Shown here: positions 17,351-26,693 of the stretch, piece by piece
Numbering within the stretch: position 1 is the first letter of the stretch
How the letters are laid out: every line of letters starts with the position of its first letter
Source: an uncultured Pseudomonadota bacterium
GTDB lineage: Bacteria; Pseudomonadota; Gammaproteobacteria; Steroidobacterales; Steroidobacteraceae
NCBI GenBank assembly: GCA_903832085.1
Contig: CAIKZZ010000001.1
Span: 124,001-188,000, forward strand
Direction of reading: 5' to 3'
DNA: 64,000 nucleotides
Position numbers and translations under genes: made by a program
Notes under the pieces: model-generated
Databases searched by the model: none
The model's input: the letters and a program-made list of their open reading frames with translations, nothing else
What the model was told of the DNA's origin: nothing

Positions 17351-17911
17351 GTGCGCGATTATCGTAAAGGTGCGATCAGAAGATCCCGTAACTCATCTGG
17401 TTTTTCTGGATGGATTGGGTTACTGCTTGGACTCAGTTTTGGTTTGGTGTTAGCTGTTGGCGTTTGGCGCTACGCAACGCATGCGTTGCCAGACACGTCC
17501 ACCAAAGACAAGTTATCGGCGCCACTATCTGCTACTGAAGAGGCCCAAGAGCAGGAAACTGCCGGAAGTGGCACTAAATTTACTTTTTATAAGCAACTAA
17601 AGAACTTCGAAGTCATAATCCCTGAGAAAGAGAAAGACGTACATAGTGACGTTAAGCCAATTGCAGAAACACGGCAGGGCACTTACGTGCTGCAAGCAGG
17701 CTCGTACAAGAACTATGCGGACGCCGATAGAGTGCGCGCACAACTAGCGCTGCAAGGGATTGAATCAAACGTACAAAAAGTCACGGTGGATGCTGACACT
17801 TGGCACAGGGTTCGTATTGGCCCTATCAACAATCTAGAAGATCTGAATAGAGTTCGGGCACGTCTGCGCAAAGCCGAGGTAGAAGCCTTAGTCATCAGAG
17901 TTGGTGACTAA
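17351..17911 (+). CDS. SPOR-domain cell-division-type membrane protein
   Basis: A 186-residue bitopic protein: a basic cytoplasmic start, one transmembrane helix at about residues 19-40, a linker of about 60 residues, and a C-terminal SPOR domain (about 110-183) containing YVLQAGSYKNYADADRVRAQL and the RVRIGPINNLEDL turn. SPOR domains bind denuded peptidoglycan glycan strands at the septum; proteins in this place after argS are FtsN-like. The start is GTG, two bases after argS. The hslVU genes that follow in many relatives are absent; ntrX lies next, convergent, 96 bases away. Confidence 0.83.
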   Translation: MRDYRKGAIRRSRNSSGFSGWIGLLLGLSFGLVLAVGVWRYATHALPDTSTKDKLSAPLSATEEAQEQETAGSGTKFTFYKQLKNFEVIIPEKEKDVHSDVKPIAETRQGTYVLQAGSYKNYADADRVRAQLALQGIESNVQKVTVDADTWHRVRIGPINNLEDLNRVRARLRKAEVEALVIRVGD

Positions 17912-18007
17912 ACCGCTCACGTCCCGATGTCCCAAATCAATGGCGTGTACGACATGCTGCTGCTGAGACACAGAATGACTTTTTTGCGATGAGGCCGTGT
18001 GCCAGAG

Positions 18008-19372
18008 TTACTCGTCTGCTGAATGTCGGAAGTCAATACCGAGGGCGCGTAGCTTTCGATACAAATGTGTTCTCTCGATTCCAACACGCTTAGCCAGCTG
18101 CCCCACTTTACCGTTGCACAACAGCAACTGCTGCTGCAAATAAGCCCTCTCGAAAGCCTCTCGTGCTTCGCGTAGGGGCAAAGCCAGCAGGTCTTGCTTG
18201 ACTAGCGGCTCGCCTCGACCGATCGGGCTGCTAAGGCCACTCTCTATGTCAGCTAGACCAATTTCTTCACTGCCGCCGAGAAGCAGTAGACGGTGCACTA
18301 AGTTCTTTAGTTCCTGAATATTACCGGGCCAGGGATAGTTACGCAGTCGGTTTTGCGCAGCGACCCCGAACTTCCTAAATTTAAGACCCTGCTCTTCCAC
18401 TAAGCGATCGACGTAATAGCGCAGCAACTCAGGCACGTCTTCTGCGTATTCGCGCAGCGACGGTACGCTTAGGGTAATGACGTTCAGACGTGACAGCAGA
18501 TCCTTGCGTACCTGTCCAGCACCGGTATCACGATCAATACTTGCATGTACTGAGCTTACGAAACGGACGTCGAGTTTTAGCATTGCCTTGCTACCAACTC
18601 TTGTGTACTGACCAGCCTCAATGTCTTCGAGAATAATTTTCTGCGATGTGGCCGAAAAGTCCTCTAGGCGACTCAGAAAAATGGTTCCTCCGGCAGCCTG
18701 CTCATAAAGCCCTGGTTGCTCATCCGCCCCAGATCCAACGCCATGCAATCGCTCAAGCATGTCCGCTTCACCCAACGCTCCTCCTGCTATCAAGACAAAA
18801 GGCTTGTTCGCGCGTGGGCTCACAGAGTGCAGATATCGAGCAAACGCTTCTCGGCCAGTCCCCACGTCTCCAACAAACAAAATAGGCACGTTTTGGCTCG
18901 AAACCAATTGTATTTTTTCGCGCAGATCATGCATAAGCCGACTTCGTCCTACAGGCGCTAGCATCGGTGACCCAGTTGATAGCGCTGCACCACGGATACT
19001 GCGTCCCGAAGCTAAGGCCCGCTCAAGCACTCTAAGCAGCTTAGCGAGCGACAAAGGTTTCTCAACAAAGTCGAAGGCCCCAAGCCGGGTGGCCTCGACA
19101 GCGGTGTCCACGCTCCCATGACCTGACATCATCACGACAGGACAGCTAGGGGCGCCGTTCGAGGCCCACTCGCGTAACAGGGTAATGCCATCAGTATCGG
19201 GCATCCAAATGTCGAGCAAAACCAAATCTGGCTCGTTGGCGAGCTTTGCAGTACGCGCGTGCGCAGCATTTGCCGCGAGCTCAACCACGTAGCCTTCGTC
19301 TGTTAGCACTTCTTTTAACGTGCCGCGAATGTCGGCTTCGTCATCCACAACCAAAATCCGTGCGATGCTCAT
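18008..19372 (-). CDS. ntrX: NtrX-family response regulator with degenerate AAA+ domain
   Basis: A 454-residue NtrC-class response regulator paired with NtrY. The receiver is intact: DD at residues 10-11, phospho-acceptor Asp54 in LLDIWMPD, Ser83 and Lys105. The C-terminal Fis-type helix-turn-helix (VGQLAKRVGIERTHLYRKLRALG) is also intact. The central AAA+ domain is diverged: the P-loop reads GDVGTGRE, with Arg174 where Lys is expected; no GAFTGA loop is found, the matching region being HGVGSGADEQPGLYEQ; and Walker B reads TIFLSRLED, with Ser-Arg in place of Asp-Glu. The WPGNIQELKNLVHRL segment remains. It probably regulates as a phosphorylation-controlled DNA-binding protein and not as a sigma-54 activator. 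The ATG overlaps the ntrY stop by four bases and has GGAGAG upstream. Confidence 0.88.
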   Translation of the reverse strand: MSIARILVVDDEADIRGTLKEVLTDEGYVVELAANAAHARTAKLANEPDLVLLDIWMPDTDGITLLREWASNGAPSCPVVMMSGHGSVDTAVEATRLGAFDFVEKPLSLAKLLRVLERALASGRSIRGAALSTGSPMLAPVGRSRLMHDLREKIQLVSSQNVPILFVGDVGTGREAFARYLHSVSPRANKPFVLIAGGALGEADMLERLHGVGSGADEQPGLYEQAAGGTIFLSRLEDFSATSQKIILEDIEAGQYTRVGSKAMLKLDVRFVSSVHASIDRDTGAGQVRKDLLSRLNVITLSVPSLREYAEDVPELLRYYVDRLVEEQGLKFRKFGVAAQNRLRNYPWPGNIQELKNLVHRLLLLGGSEEIGLADIESGLSSPIGRGEPLVKQDLLALPLREAREAFERAYLQQQLLLCNGKVGQLAKRVGIERTHLYRKLRALGIDFRHSADE

Positions 19373-21663
19373 AAGCTCTCTCCACTAAGATCAGACCATC
19401 GACCATCTCGGGCGACGAAGGCACTAGCAAGTGTCTCCCGAGAAGCATCATCTGTCGGCAGTAGAATTCGAACCCGGGCACCACCAAGGTCCCCATTATC
19501 TGCCTCAATACGACCGCCATGCTCTTCAACAATTTTCTTTACAATCGCAAGTCCGAGACCAGTGCCCTTCGGCTTGCTAGTCACATAAGGATCAAATACT
19601 TTATCCATAAGATCCTGCTGAAATCCGGCTCCATTGTCAGAAACCTCTAGGTCGACCACCGGATGTCCATCAATATAACTCTTCTGCGTCGATACGGTAA
19701 CGCAACCGTCGTTTCGCATGTCTAACGCCTCCAGCGCGTTGGTCAATAGATTGTTCAGAATCTGTCTGACGCGACCCCGGTCAGCTTTTAGGCGACCCAC
19801 ATCCTCAGAAAGCACGAGTTTAATTGTGACTGAATGTGCTTGGGCACGGTAAAGCTCAGCAACCTCATGCACTAATTGGTTTAGGTCAAACACTGCTAGG
19901 TCCATTGCCGGGGCACGCGCATAGTCAGAAAAAGCATTTACCATCTGCTTCATTGCTTCGACTTGTTGAATGATCGTGTTTGTTCCGCTCTGCAAGATTT
20001 CTGCATCTTTCGTATTCAGCCCGCCCAGCAGGCGCCGGTGCAATCTTTCAGCGGAGAGCTGAATTGGTGTCAGGGGATTTTTGATCTCATGTGCCAAGCG
20101 GCGAGCTACCTCACCCCAAGCAGCCTCGCGTTGGGCACTAAGCAAGGTCGAGATATCGTCAAACACGATGACTAGCCCTGGCGGCGTCCCGACTGAGTTT
20201 GGCAGAGTCGTACATCCGGCCATAAATTCACGTCGACCATTATCCGTCATTAGCGTAATTTGTTCTCGCCACTCAATCTGACCCGCGTCTATATGCCGCC
20301 GGCATGCAACAACGAAATCTGCATATAAGCTGAAACTAGCATCTTCGGTGGCAAGTCGACGACCGACAAGCGCCTCAAGATTTATCCCTAATATATGCGA
20401 GGCAGCGGCGTTGGCCGTACGCAGCGTGAAATCAAGATCAACGGAGATCACGCCAGTGGATAAGCGCGCAAGAATAACTGCAAGGCTGGCACGCTGCGAT
20501 TCGACAAGGAACTGGCTACGCTGTGCATCGGCCCGTGCCCGACTCAACTTCTGCGTCATGTCGTTAAAAGAATTTACAAGGAAGCCCATCTCGTCGTGCG
20601 ACGGTAGGCTTAGTCGAGTTGTTAGATCTCCTTTTCCTACAGCGTTTGTACCGGCGATCAAATCCTGCACGGGTTTAACCAGACGCGCGGCCCAGAAAAA
20701 GGCTCCGTAAATGGCTCCTAAGGCAGACAATAGTAAAACAATAGTCAGTGTCAGAATAAAGGTTGATTTTAAGAAAGGGCGTTGATAGACACGTTGCCCG
20801 TACTGCGCGTATGCGGTCTGTACACCATCCGCGAGGCCACCTAATTGCTCTGGAACACTATAGCTAGCAAATAGGACGAGACCATTACTTAACGAGGCCG
20901 ATTGCAATGCAACTGCGGTAATAACTCGGTAGCCTCCATTAGCTATAGGATCGAGGCTTACGTAGTTTCGGCCTTGTCGCGCGGCCAGCAATACGTCTTC
21001 AGGTGGCGCTCTGGGCAACATATGAGCGGAGAAATCTGTACTGGCAGCTGTGATTTGACCATGGTCACCGACAACAAGAATTTCTGTAGCACCAACGACG
21101 CGTCGATTTCGCTCAAGATCGGAGATCAGCTCATAGTCATGCGCGGTTTTGAGCTCAGCAGCAAGTTTCTCAGTGCGTGCCGAAAAATCTCGCAAACGCA
21201 GACTGAGTGCTGCGCGTGATAAATTGAGCGCGCCCTCTAGTCCGCGACCGACGTTAACGTCGAACCAGCTATCTATGCCACGACTGATCGCATTGACGGA
21301 AAATGCATAGACAATGATTAGAGGCACAAGGGCAAGTCCGCTAAATGTTAGAACTGCACGCGCTTTCATCCGTGAGCCAGGAACTTTCGCGCGCCAGTCC
21401 CGCAGCAAATCCCACAGTTTGCGACTAAGCAGCGCGATAAGTACAAACACCCCGACGAAGTTAATCGCTAACAGCCACGGCTGTAATACATCGAAGCGGT
21501 GCGCGTCCTGTGCAGCAGTTGCGAGTAGTACTAATGAAGCGATGCAAGCGGCTACAGCGGCTATGGTTAGTACTACGATAAGAACGCGCCGCCGCTGCGG
21601 GATCAGAGAACCACCTGACGGCTGTATGACTGACCCGTCTGTGGCTACGGGCTGATCGATCAC
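19369..21663 (-). CDS. ntrY: NtrY-family membrane sensor histidine kinase
   Basis: A kinase of about 764 residues, likely nitrogen- or redox-responsive, partner of NtrX. Transmembrane helices occupy roughly residues 25-45, 55-80, 95-115 and 300-325, with a periplasmic region between the last two, then a HAMP domain (P-V-x-D-L-I-A-G-T-N-A-V-G-K-G), a PAS domain (about 390-490), the dimerisation H-box LAHEIKNPLTPIQLSAERL with the phospho-His, and an ATPase domain with LTNALEALD, DNGAGF and GTGLGLAIVKKI. I prefer the GTG at 21663, which overlaps the DUF4390 stop by four bases (GTGA); a TTG at 21678 adds five residues. Confidence 0.93.
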   Translation of the reverse strand: MIDQPVATDGSVIQPSGGSLIPQRRRVLIVVLTIAAVAACIASLVLLATAAQDAHRFDVLQPWLLAINFVGVFVLIALLSRKLWDLLRDWRAKVPGSRMKARAVLTFSGLALVPLIIVYAFSVNAISRGIDSWFDVNVGRGLEGALNLSRAALSLRLRDFSARTEKLAAELKTAHDYELISDLERNRRVVGATEILVVGDHGQITAASTDFSAHMLPRAPPEDVLLAARQGRNYVSLDPIANGGYRVITAVALQSASLSNGLVLFASYSVPEQLGGLADGVQTAYAQYGQRVYQRPFLKSTFILTLTIVLLLSALGAIYGAFFWAARLVKPVQDLIAGTNAVGKGDLTTRLSLPSHDEMGFLVNSFNDMTQKLSRARADAQRSQFLVESQRASLAVILARLSTGVISVDLDFTLRTANAAASHILGINLEALVGRRLATEDASFSLYADFVVACRRHIDAGQIEWREQITLMTDNGRREFMAGCTTLPNSVGTPPGLVIVFDDISTLLSAQREAAWGEVARRLAHEIKNPLTPIQLSAERLHRRLLGGLNTKDAEILQSGTNTIIQQVEAMKQMVNAFSDYARAPAMDLAVFDLNQLVHEVAELYRAQAHSVTIKLVLSEDVGRLKADRGRVRQILNNLLTNALEALDMRNDGCVTVSTQKSYIDGHPVVDLEVSDNGAGFQQDLMDKVFDPYVTSKPKGTGLGLAIVKKIVEEHGGRIEADNGDLGGARVRILLPTDDASRETLASAFVARDGRWSDLSGESL

Positions 21664-22277
21664 GGGCGTACGGTCCAAGTATACCAGTCGGTCTCACGCC
21701 TCCAGTCCACCCAAAACATCATGACCTTCAGCGCGCTTGGCAAACCGCCTTCGATGGCTGCTACTGCGCGCAGAGAGGCCTCGTAATGTTTGCCTTTTTC
21801 AATTAGCCCGATGGCGCCTATCGACACGCGCCTTACATCGGCCAGTTCAGCAAGCGCAGATTGTAAAGTCGAATATGAGCTTTGTTGATCGGCATCTAGA
21901 TCGCTTACCAGATACCGTTCCGAGAGGGCGTCGTAACGAATTTCCCATCGCTTGCTCACCGCGGCAATCTGTTTATCGGGTAGGTACTGGCGCTTTCTTT
22001 CGATACGAACATCCAAAAGCAAAGTGACCGGCACCCCCTCTCGTAGAGCTTGCTGAGCACTACTACTAAGAGCCAGATCAAGCGTGGCATGCAGCTGATA
22101 TATGCCCTCCACTGGCTCGATAAACGCGGAGCGTACGTCAAATCGTGGTTCGTCGAGCACCGTCGTCTCTTCATCCGCACAAGCAAACCCGGCTGCAAAA
22201 AGACAAAGCAATATGAGTACGGTGTTGAGCCACAAAGTTTGCCGCATCTTTTTGTTGGTGATTACCGTTAGGTACAT
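21660..22277 (-). CDS. DUF4390-family exported protein
   Basis: A 205-residue protein with a signal peptide or anchor at the N-terminus (hydrophobic about residues 15-33, then ACADEE). The remainder fits DUF4390: a beta-rich region with VTLLLDVRIERKRQY and ending MMFWVDWRRETDWYTWTV. Its function is unknown. It is regularly found between rsmB and ntrYX in gammaproteobacteria, and here its stop overlaps the ntrY start by four bases, so it may be a periplasmic partner of the NtrY sensor; that link is inference from position. Confidence 0.8.
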   Translation of the reverse strand: MYLTVITNKKMRQTLWLNTVLILLCLFAAGFACADEETTVLDEPRFDVRSAFIEPVEGIYQLHATLDLALSSSAQQALREGVPVTLLLDVRIERKRQYLPDKQIAAVSKRWEIRYDALSERYLVSDLDADQQSSYSTLQSALAELADVRRVSIGAIGLIEKGKHYEASLRAVAAIEGGLPSALKVMMFWVDWRRETDWYTWTVRP

Positions 22278-22304
22278 GATATGCCTGTCAGTGTCATCGT
22301 CGGG

Positions 22305-23648
22305 TCATATAGACAACGTGCGTCGTTCAAGACATGCGTAATAAAAACCGTCAGTGCCTGAGATCCCTGGAAATATGGATATGCCCACATCAGCTACCTG
22401 CGACAGTGCGTTCAATCCTTGGAATTCGAGACTTATGGACTTCGTTATATCAACAGCATCAGACCTATCAGCAAGAAACTGAGACACTAGATTACTATTT
22501 TCTGGTCGCAGCACTGAGCACGTTGAGTAAACCAGTCGGCCGCCCGGCTCGAGTAACCCCCACATTTGATCAAGCAATTTTCGCTCACGAACCACCAATT
22601 GGGCAATGTCAGCAGGTCGTCGCAACCACTTTATATCAGGATGGCGTCGAATCACGCCGGTTCCAGAGCAAGGAGCATCAAGTAATATTCGCTCGAAGCG
22701 TTTGCCTGCCAAGATAGTCGGGTCGAGTGCGTCGCCCACCTGCAAGGTAGCCGAAAGCCCCAAGCGGGCTAAATTAGACCGGATTAGATCGACGCGTGCC
22801 GCATCAATATCAAGGGCCACCATTTCTTTCAGATCCGAACATTCCTCGAGGATGTGTCCCGTCTTACCACCAGGCGCGGCACATGCATCAAGCACACGCA
22901 TGCCAGGGGCTGCCCCTAAGTACAGCGGTGCGAGTTGTGCTACAGCATCCTGCACTGAACAAAGTCCCTCTTGAAATTCAGGGAGTAGCCGAATATCCGT
23001 TGGCTCTTCTAGAATTAGCGCCCGGGGAGCAAACGTTGACATACGCACTCGCATACCGCGCCCCTCAAGACGGTCAGCAAGATCTTCGGTCGTGATCCGG
23101 CGCGTATTGGCACGCAAAGTTAACGGCGGATGTTCATTGTTGCTCGCTAATATCGTTTCACACAGTTCAGGCCAATCGCGACTGATAGCAACTGATAACC
23201 ATTCTGGATGTGAGTAGCGTCCGGCAACCGAGAAATCTGCCTGACGAAGCAATTCTGTTCGCTCGCGTTGAAAGCGTCGTAGACATGCGTTAATAAGACC
23301 GGCGGCGCGCCCTTGCCCAACTAGACGGGCCGCTTCGACGGTTGCGTTCACTGCAGCGTGCGGTGGCGTTTCGGCATATTCAAGCTGATACACGCCAATC
23401 AATAAGAGCGCTTTGAGTTCGCTCGCTTGGCTGTCCCATGGCCTAGCCAGGAGCGGCATTAGTGTGAGCTGTAGTCGATGCCCAAAGCGCAGGACGCCGA
23501 ATGTGAGAGCTTGTGCATAGGCTCGATCGGGCCCTGAAAGATCATGAGAAATAAAATCAGCGATCGCGCTTTCTATACGCTTGCCCTTCGCTAAGACAGC
23601 GCAGATAGCGCGCACTGCAGCGGCTCGACTTTGCGCACCATCATTCAT
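22305..23648 (-). CDS. rsmB: 16S rRNA (cytosine-967-C5)-methyltransferase
   Basis: A protein of about 447 residues that methylates C967 of 16S rRNA using S-adenosylmethionine. An N-terminal NusB-like RNA-binding domain (about residues 1-140) is followed by the Nol1/Nop2/Sun methyltransferase domain: SAM motif DACAAPGGKTGHILE, motif IV LLDAPCSGTGVIRRHPD with one catalytic Cys, and VYSTCSVL with the nucleophilic Cys. The ATG at 23648 overlaps the fmt stop by eight bases; an ATG at 23660 adds four residues. Gene order def-fmt-rsmB is the classical arrangement. Confidence 0.95.
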   Translation of the reverse strand: MNDGAQSRAAAVRAICAVLAKGKRIESAIADFISHDLSGPDRAYAQALTFGVLRFGHRLQLTLMPLLARPWDSQASELKALLLIGVYQLEYAETPPHAAVNATVEAARLVGQGRAAGLINACLRRFQRERTELLRQADFSVAGRYSHPEWLSVAISRDWPELCETILASNNEHPPLTLRANTRRITTEDLADRLEGRGMRVRMSTFAPRALILEEPTDIRLLPEFQEGLCSVQDAVAQLAPLYLGAAPGMRVLDACAAPGGKTGHILEECSDLKEMVALDIDAARVDLIRSNLARLGLSATLQVGDALDPTILAGKRFERILLDAPCSGTGVIRRHPDIKWLRRPADIAQLVVRERKLLDQMWGLLEPGGRLVYSTCSVLRPENSNLVSQFLADRSDAVDITKSISLEFQGLNALSQVADVGISIFPGISGTDGFYYACLERRTLSI

Positions 23649-24597
23649 GCTGCATTCCAAATATCGACCCTACGATAGAACCATTCTTTGCAGCGTTTCG
23701 AGCGAACTCGTTACCAGTAACTACCTTGCGGCCCGCCATTTGCACCTGTGAGAGGCATATAACACCATCGCCTGTAGCCACATGAATGCCATCGACTCCT
23801 ATGGCAAGAACCGTACCTGGCACGGCAGATGCGGTTGCGACCAACGGGTGAGCGCGGTGGATTTTTAACACTTCGTTCATAAAAACAGTCTCTGCTATAG
23901 GCCACGGAACTAGCGCTCGTACGTGGCAGTCGATTAATGCGACAGATCGTGTCCAATCAATTTGGGCCATGGCACGATTGAGTTTAGGGGCATAAGTGAC
24001 GCCGTGGGATGACTGTGGTGTGGCGATGGCGGCGCCGGTTGCGAGCGTCTCCAATACCTGTAACAACAGATGCGCACCACGGTGTGCCAAGCGAATACTT
24101 AACTCGGCAGCATTCTCCTGCGGATAAATTGTGACACTCTCGATGGCAAAAACAGGACCAGAATCGAGCGTGAGTTCCATTTGCATGATAGCGACGCCAG
24201 TGTGCGTATTACCGGCCATAATGGCACACTGGATGGGGGCAGCACCGCGCCAGCGCGGCAACAGTGAAGGGTGAATGTTAAGGCAGCCCAAAGCTGGAAT
24301 TTTAAGCACCGCTTCTGGCAGCAAAAGACCGTACGCGGCTACAACAAACACATCTGCTTTTAGTTCACTCAAGCTAGCAGCGATTACAGGATCTTGCAGA
24401 TTGACGGGTTGTAGCACCCGTAAGCCGTGCACGAGAGCGATTTCCTTGACGGCGCTCATTTGCATAACTCGGCCTCGCCCCGCAGGGCGGTCAGGCTGCG
24501 TCAATACCGCAACTACGTCATGCCCAGCGCTGATAATGGCTTCCAAAGCCGGCACTGCAAATGACGGCGTACCCGCATAAACGACGCGTAATGGCAC
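23641..24597 (-). CDS. fmt: Methionyl-tRNA formyltransferase
   Basis: A 318-residue enzyme that transfers a formyl group from 10-formyltetrahydrofolate to Met-tRNA initiator. The formyltransferase core is intact: FVVAAYGLLLP, the Asn/His active site in LNIHPSLLPRWRGAAP near residue 108, and TGVAIMQMELTLDSGP with the catalytic Asp. The C-terminal tRNA-binding barrel contains KVVTGNEF. The GTG start lies five bases after the def stop. Together with def it handles N-formylation and deformylation of nascent proteins. Confidence 0.96.
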   Translation of the reverse strand: MPLRVVYAGTPSFAVPALEAIISAGHDVVAVLTQPDRPAGRGRVMQMSAVKEIALVHGLRVLQPVNLQDPVIAASLSELKADVFVVAAYGLLLPEAVLKIPALGCLNIHPSLLPRWRGAAPIQCAIMAGNTHTGVAIMQMELTLDSGPVFAIESVTIYPQENAAELSIRLAHRGAHLLLQVLETLATGAAIATPQSSHGVTYAPKLNRAMAQIDWTRSVALIDCHVRALVPWPIAETVFMNEVLKIHRAHPLVATASAVPGTVLAIGVDGIHVATGDGVICLSQVQMAGRKVVTGNEFARNAAKNGSIVGSIFGMQHE

Positions 24598-24602
24598 CTG
24601 CG

Positions 24603-25139
24603 TCAGAGCGCCGGTGTACGCGTTCGCGAACGCTCTTGAACACGCTGACGCTGATCTTTCTCTAATTTATTGCGGATACGTGTCCGTTTCAGATCAGACA
24701 GATAGTCAACGAATAGTTTGCCGTCCAAGTGGTCCATCTCGTGCTGTATAACCACAGCAAGCAAATCCGTAGCAACCTGCTCAAACGTCTTACCATCTCG
24801 GTCAAGGGCCCTGACACGGACAACATGAGCGCGATCCAGCTCTTCAAAGTAGCCAGGAACTGACAAGCAGCCCTCCTGCATTTTCCCCACCGCCTCACGT
24901 TTGATGATTTCGGGGTTTATAAAGACCAGCGGCTGATTCTTCTGTTCCGACACATCCGCGACCAGTAGCCGCTGATGAACATTGACCTGGGTTGCGGCAA
25001 GACCCACCCCTGGAGCGGCGTACATGGTCTCCAGCATGTTATCGATTAACTTCCGTAAGGCAGCATCCACCCGCTCCACGGGTGCTGCCCGGGTACGTAA
25101 CCGCGGGTCTGGGTATTCAAGAATTGTGAGGCGTGTCAT
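24603..25139 (-). CDS. def: Peptide deformylase
   Basis: A 178-residue metalloenzyme that removes the N-formyl group from new proteins. All three signature motifs are present: GVGLAATQ (about residues 44-51), EGCLSVP with the metal-binding Cys (about 89-95) and QHEMDHLDG with the two metal His and catalytic Glu (about 132-140). The basic C-terminal tail ([12 protein letters not shown]) is ordinary. First gene of the minus-strand run def-fmt-rsmB-DUF4390-ntrY-ntrX, divergent from the LysM gene. Confidence 0.97.
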   Translation of the reverse strand: MTRLTILEYPDPRLRTRAAPVERVDAALRKLIDNMLETMYAAPGVGLAATQVNVHQRLLVADVSEQKNQPLVFINPEIIKREAVGKMQEGCLSVPGYFEELDRAHVVRVRALDRDGKTFEQVATDLLAVVIQHEMDHLDGKLFVDYLSDLKRTRIRNKLEKDQRQRVQERSRTRTPAL

Positions 25140-25211
25140 ATTGGTGGCACTAGCTATTCGAGCATCTGACGCGATAATGCTGCTAAAGTTTAGCCAGCAT
25201 TCAATTTATAC

Positions 25212-25241
25212 TTCACGCCAGCTGGTTAATGATCTTATTAT
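25212..25241 (+). promoter_or_regulatory. Candidate promoter of the LysM gene
   Basis: TTCACG (25212-25217) and TATTAT (25236-25241) with an 18-base spacer in the AT-rich divergent gap between def and the LysM gene. Match quality is moderate and the leader would be about 65 bases long. Confidence 0.3.
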
Positions 25242-25312
25242 AAGAGATAGGTCCGAGTTGGGTCGAGCAGGGATGGGCCTCTAATCAGGCTCACTAACGG
25301 ATACGTAAATCA

Positions 25313-26446
25313 ATGAAAACATTAGTAAAAACATTTGGAGCCCTCCTAATTGCCGCCGCTTTCACCGGCGCTGCTCTAGGAGCCACTGATCAGCCCGCAC
25401 CCCCAGCGCCCGGCCACAGCACATCTGTGCCGCTCGCCCCGGATGCTCCTTCCTCGTATATTGTAAAGCGCGGCGACACCCTATGGGCGATCGCGGGCAA
25501 ATTTTTAAGCCAGCCATGGTACTGGCCCGAAATCTGGTATCTCAACCCAGAGATCAAAAATCCGCACCTCATTTATCCGGGCGATACCCTGCATTTGGTC
25601 TATGACGCCAATGGTCGGCCACACATTGAGGTTGAGCGGGGCGACTTAGGCCGAGCGGCTGATGCAAAACTCTCCCCTCAGGTTCGTACCACACCGCTGG
25701 ACGAGGCGATTAAGGCGATCCCTTACGAGATAGTCGCGGCATTTATGTCCAAGCCGGGCGTATTAAATGCGGATGACGTCAAACACGGCGCCTACGTTGC
25801 GGCACTCGGCGAACGCCGTGTCATCGCTGGTGTCGGTGACATACTTTATGCACGCGGCCTGACTGGCGTAGAGCCGGGGTCCCGCTATCGGATAATGCAC
25901 ATCGGCGAAAAAATCACCGATCCAGATGATGGCACCGTACTCGGTTATCAGGGCATTTATGCGGGCTCCGCACGTATTGAGCGCGCGGCAGAAGGCAAAA
26001 AAGGCCTGGCAAAGCTGATGATCAACGAATCCGCGCGCGAAGCGTTTATCGGTGACCTGTTGATCCCGGAAACTGTTGATATCGCCACAGATTTTATCCC
26101 TCGCGCACCTACTCGCGAGGTAAAGGGCCATATCATTTCAATGATCAATGGCGTCAATGTGATCGGTCAATATCAGGTTGTGATCATTAACCGAGGCAAG
26201 CGACATGGGCTTGAGCCAGGCAACGTACTCACGGTCTGGCAAGCGGGCGATACCGTTAAGGACTACGGGCGCGGCGGTCTACCCGCGCGCGGCGAGCTGA
26301 CGCGTCCGTTTGCACCGTCTAGAAATCTCCCATCTGAAGCGGCCGGAACGTTCATGGTATTTAAAACCTATGACAGGCTGAGCTACGGACTGATTTTGCG
26401 GGCACAAAGCGACATGCATGTCGGCGATTCCGTCAAAAACCCCTAA
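25313..26446 (+). CDS. LysM-domain envelope protein
   Basis: A 377-residue protein with a signal peptide (hydrophobic about residues 8-22, likely cleavage after ALG) and a single LysM domain at about residues 48-97 (SYIVKRGDTLWAIAGKFL, then ending NPHLIYPGDTLHL). LysM binds peptidoglycan. The remaining 270 residues contain GAYVAALGERRVIAGVGD and VVIINRGKRHGLEPGNVL, seen in the large LysM proteins that lie opposite def in many gammaproteobacteria. It is followed by a strong terminator at 26467-26509, so it is probably a single-gene transcript. Confidence 0.87.
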   Translation: MKTLVKTFGALLIAAAFTGAALGATDQPAPPAPGHSTSVPLAPDAPSSYIVKRGDTLWAIAGKFLSQPWYWPEIWYLNPEIKNPHLIYPGDTLHLVYDANGRPHIEVERGDLGRAADAKLSPQVRTTPLDEAIKAIPYEIVAAFMSKPGVLNADDVKHGAYVAALGERRVIAGVGDILYARGLTGVEPGSRYRIMHIGEKITDPDDGTVLGYQGIYAGSARIERAAEGKKGLAKLMINESAREAFIGDLLIPETVDIATDFIPRAPTREVKGHIISMINGVNVIGQYQVVIINRGKRHGLEPGNVLTVWQAGDTVKDYGRGGLPARGELTRPFAPSRNLPSEAAGTFMVFKTYDRLSYGLILRAQSDMHVGDSVKNP

Positions 26447-26466
26447 TCGTCACCTTTCTAACCTAA

Positions 26467-26509
26467 GAGCCCACGCAGCCGATTTTCCCGGCTCCGTGGG
26501 CTCTTTAAT
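26467..26509 (+). terminator. Rho-independent terminator after the LysM gene
   Basis: A nine-base stem GAGCCCACG / CGTGGGCTC continues, after a C-C mismatch, into AGCCG / CGGCT around a seven-base loop and is followed at once by TTTAAT. It lies 20 bases after the LysM stop and is the clearest terminator in the window. Confidence 0.88.
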
Positions 26510-26693
26510 ATGTACTGGTTGGACAAGCCGATTGAAATGCTGTTAGATGCCTCGACTTTGAAACTGTGGAAATATTCGATGTTGCGCTTAATCGAGATCA
26601 GTGGTCTCGATCGAGAGCACATCGCAACTCATTGATATAAAACCATAATATCTGGTGTATGTGTGCGACTGACGCACAAAAATGAAAGCCCCG

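Noticed and set aside
17795..17825. A sigma-54-like promoter (TGGCAC...TT) near the end of the SPOR gene, close to ntrX
   Set aside because: It lies inside coding sequence on the strand pointing away from ntrX, and the -12 element does not match TTGC.
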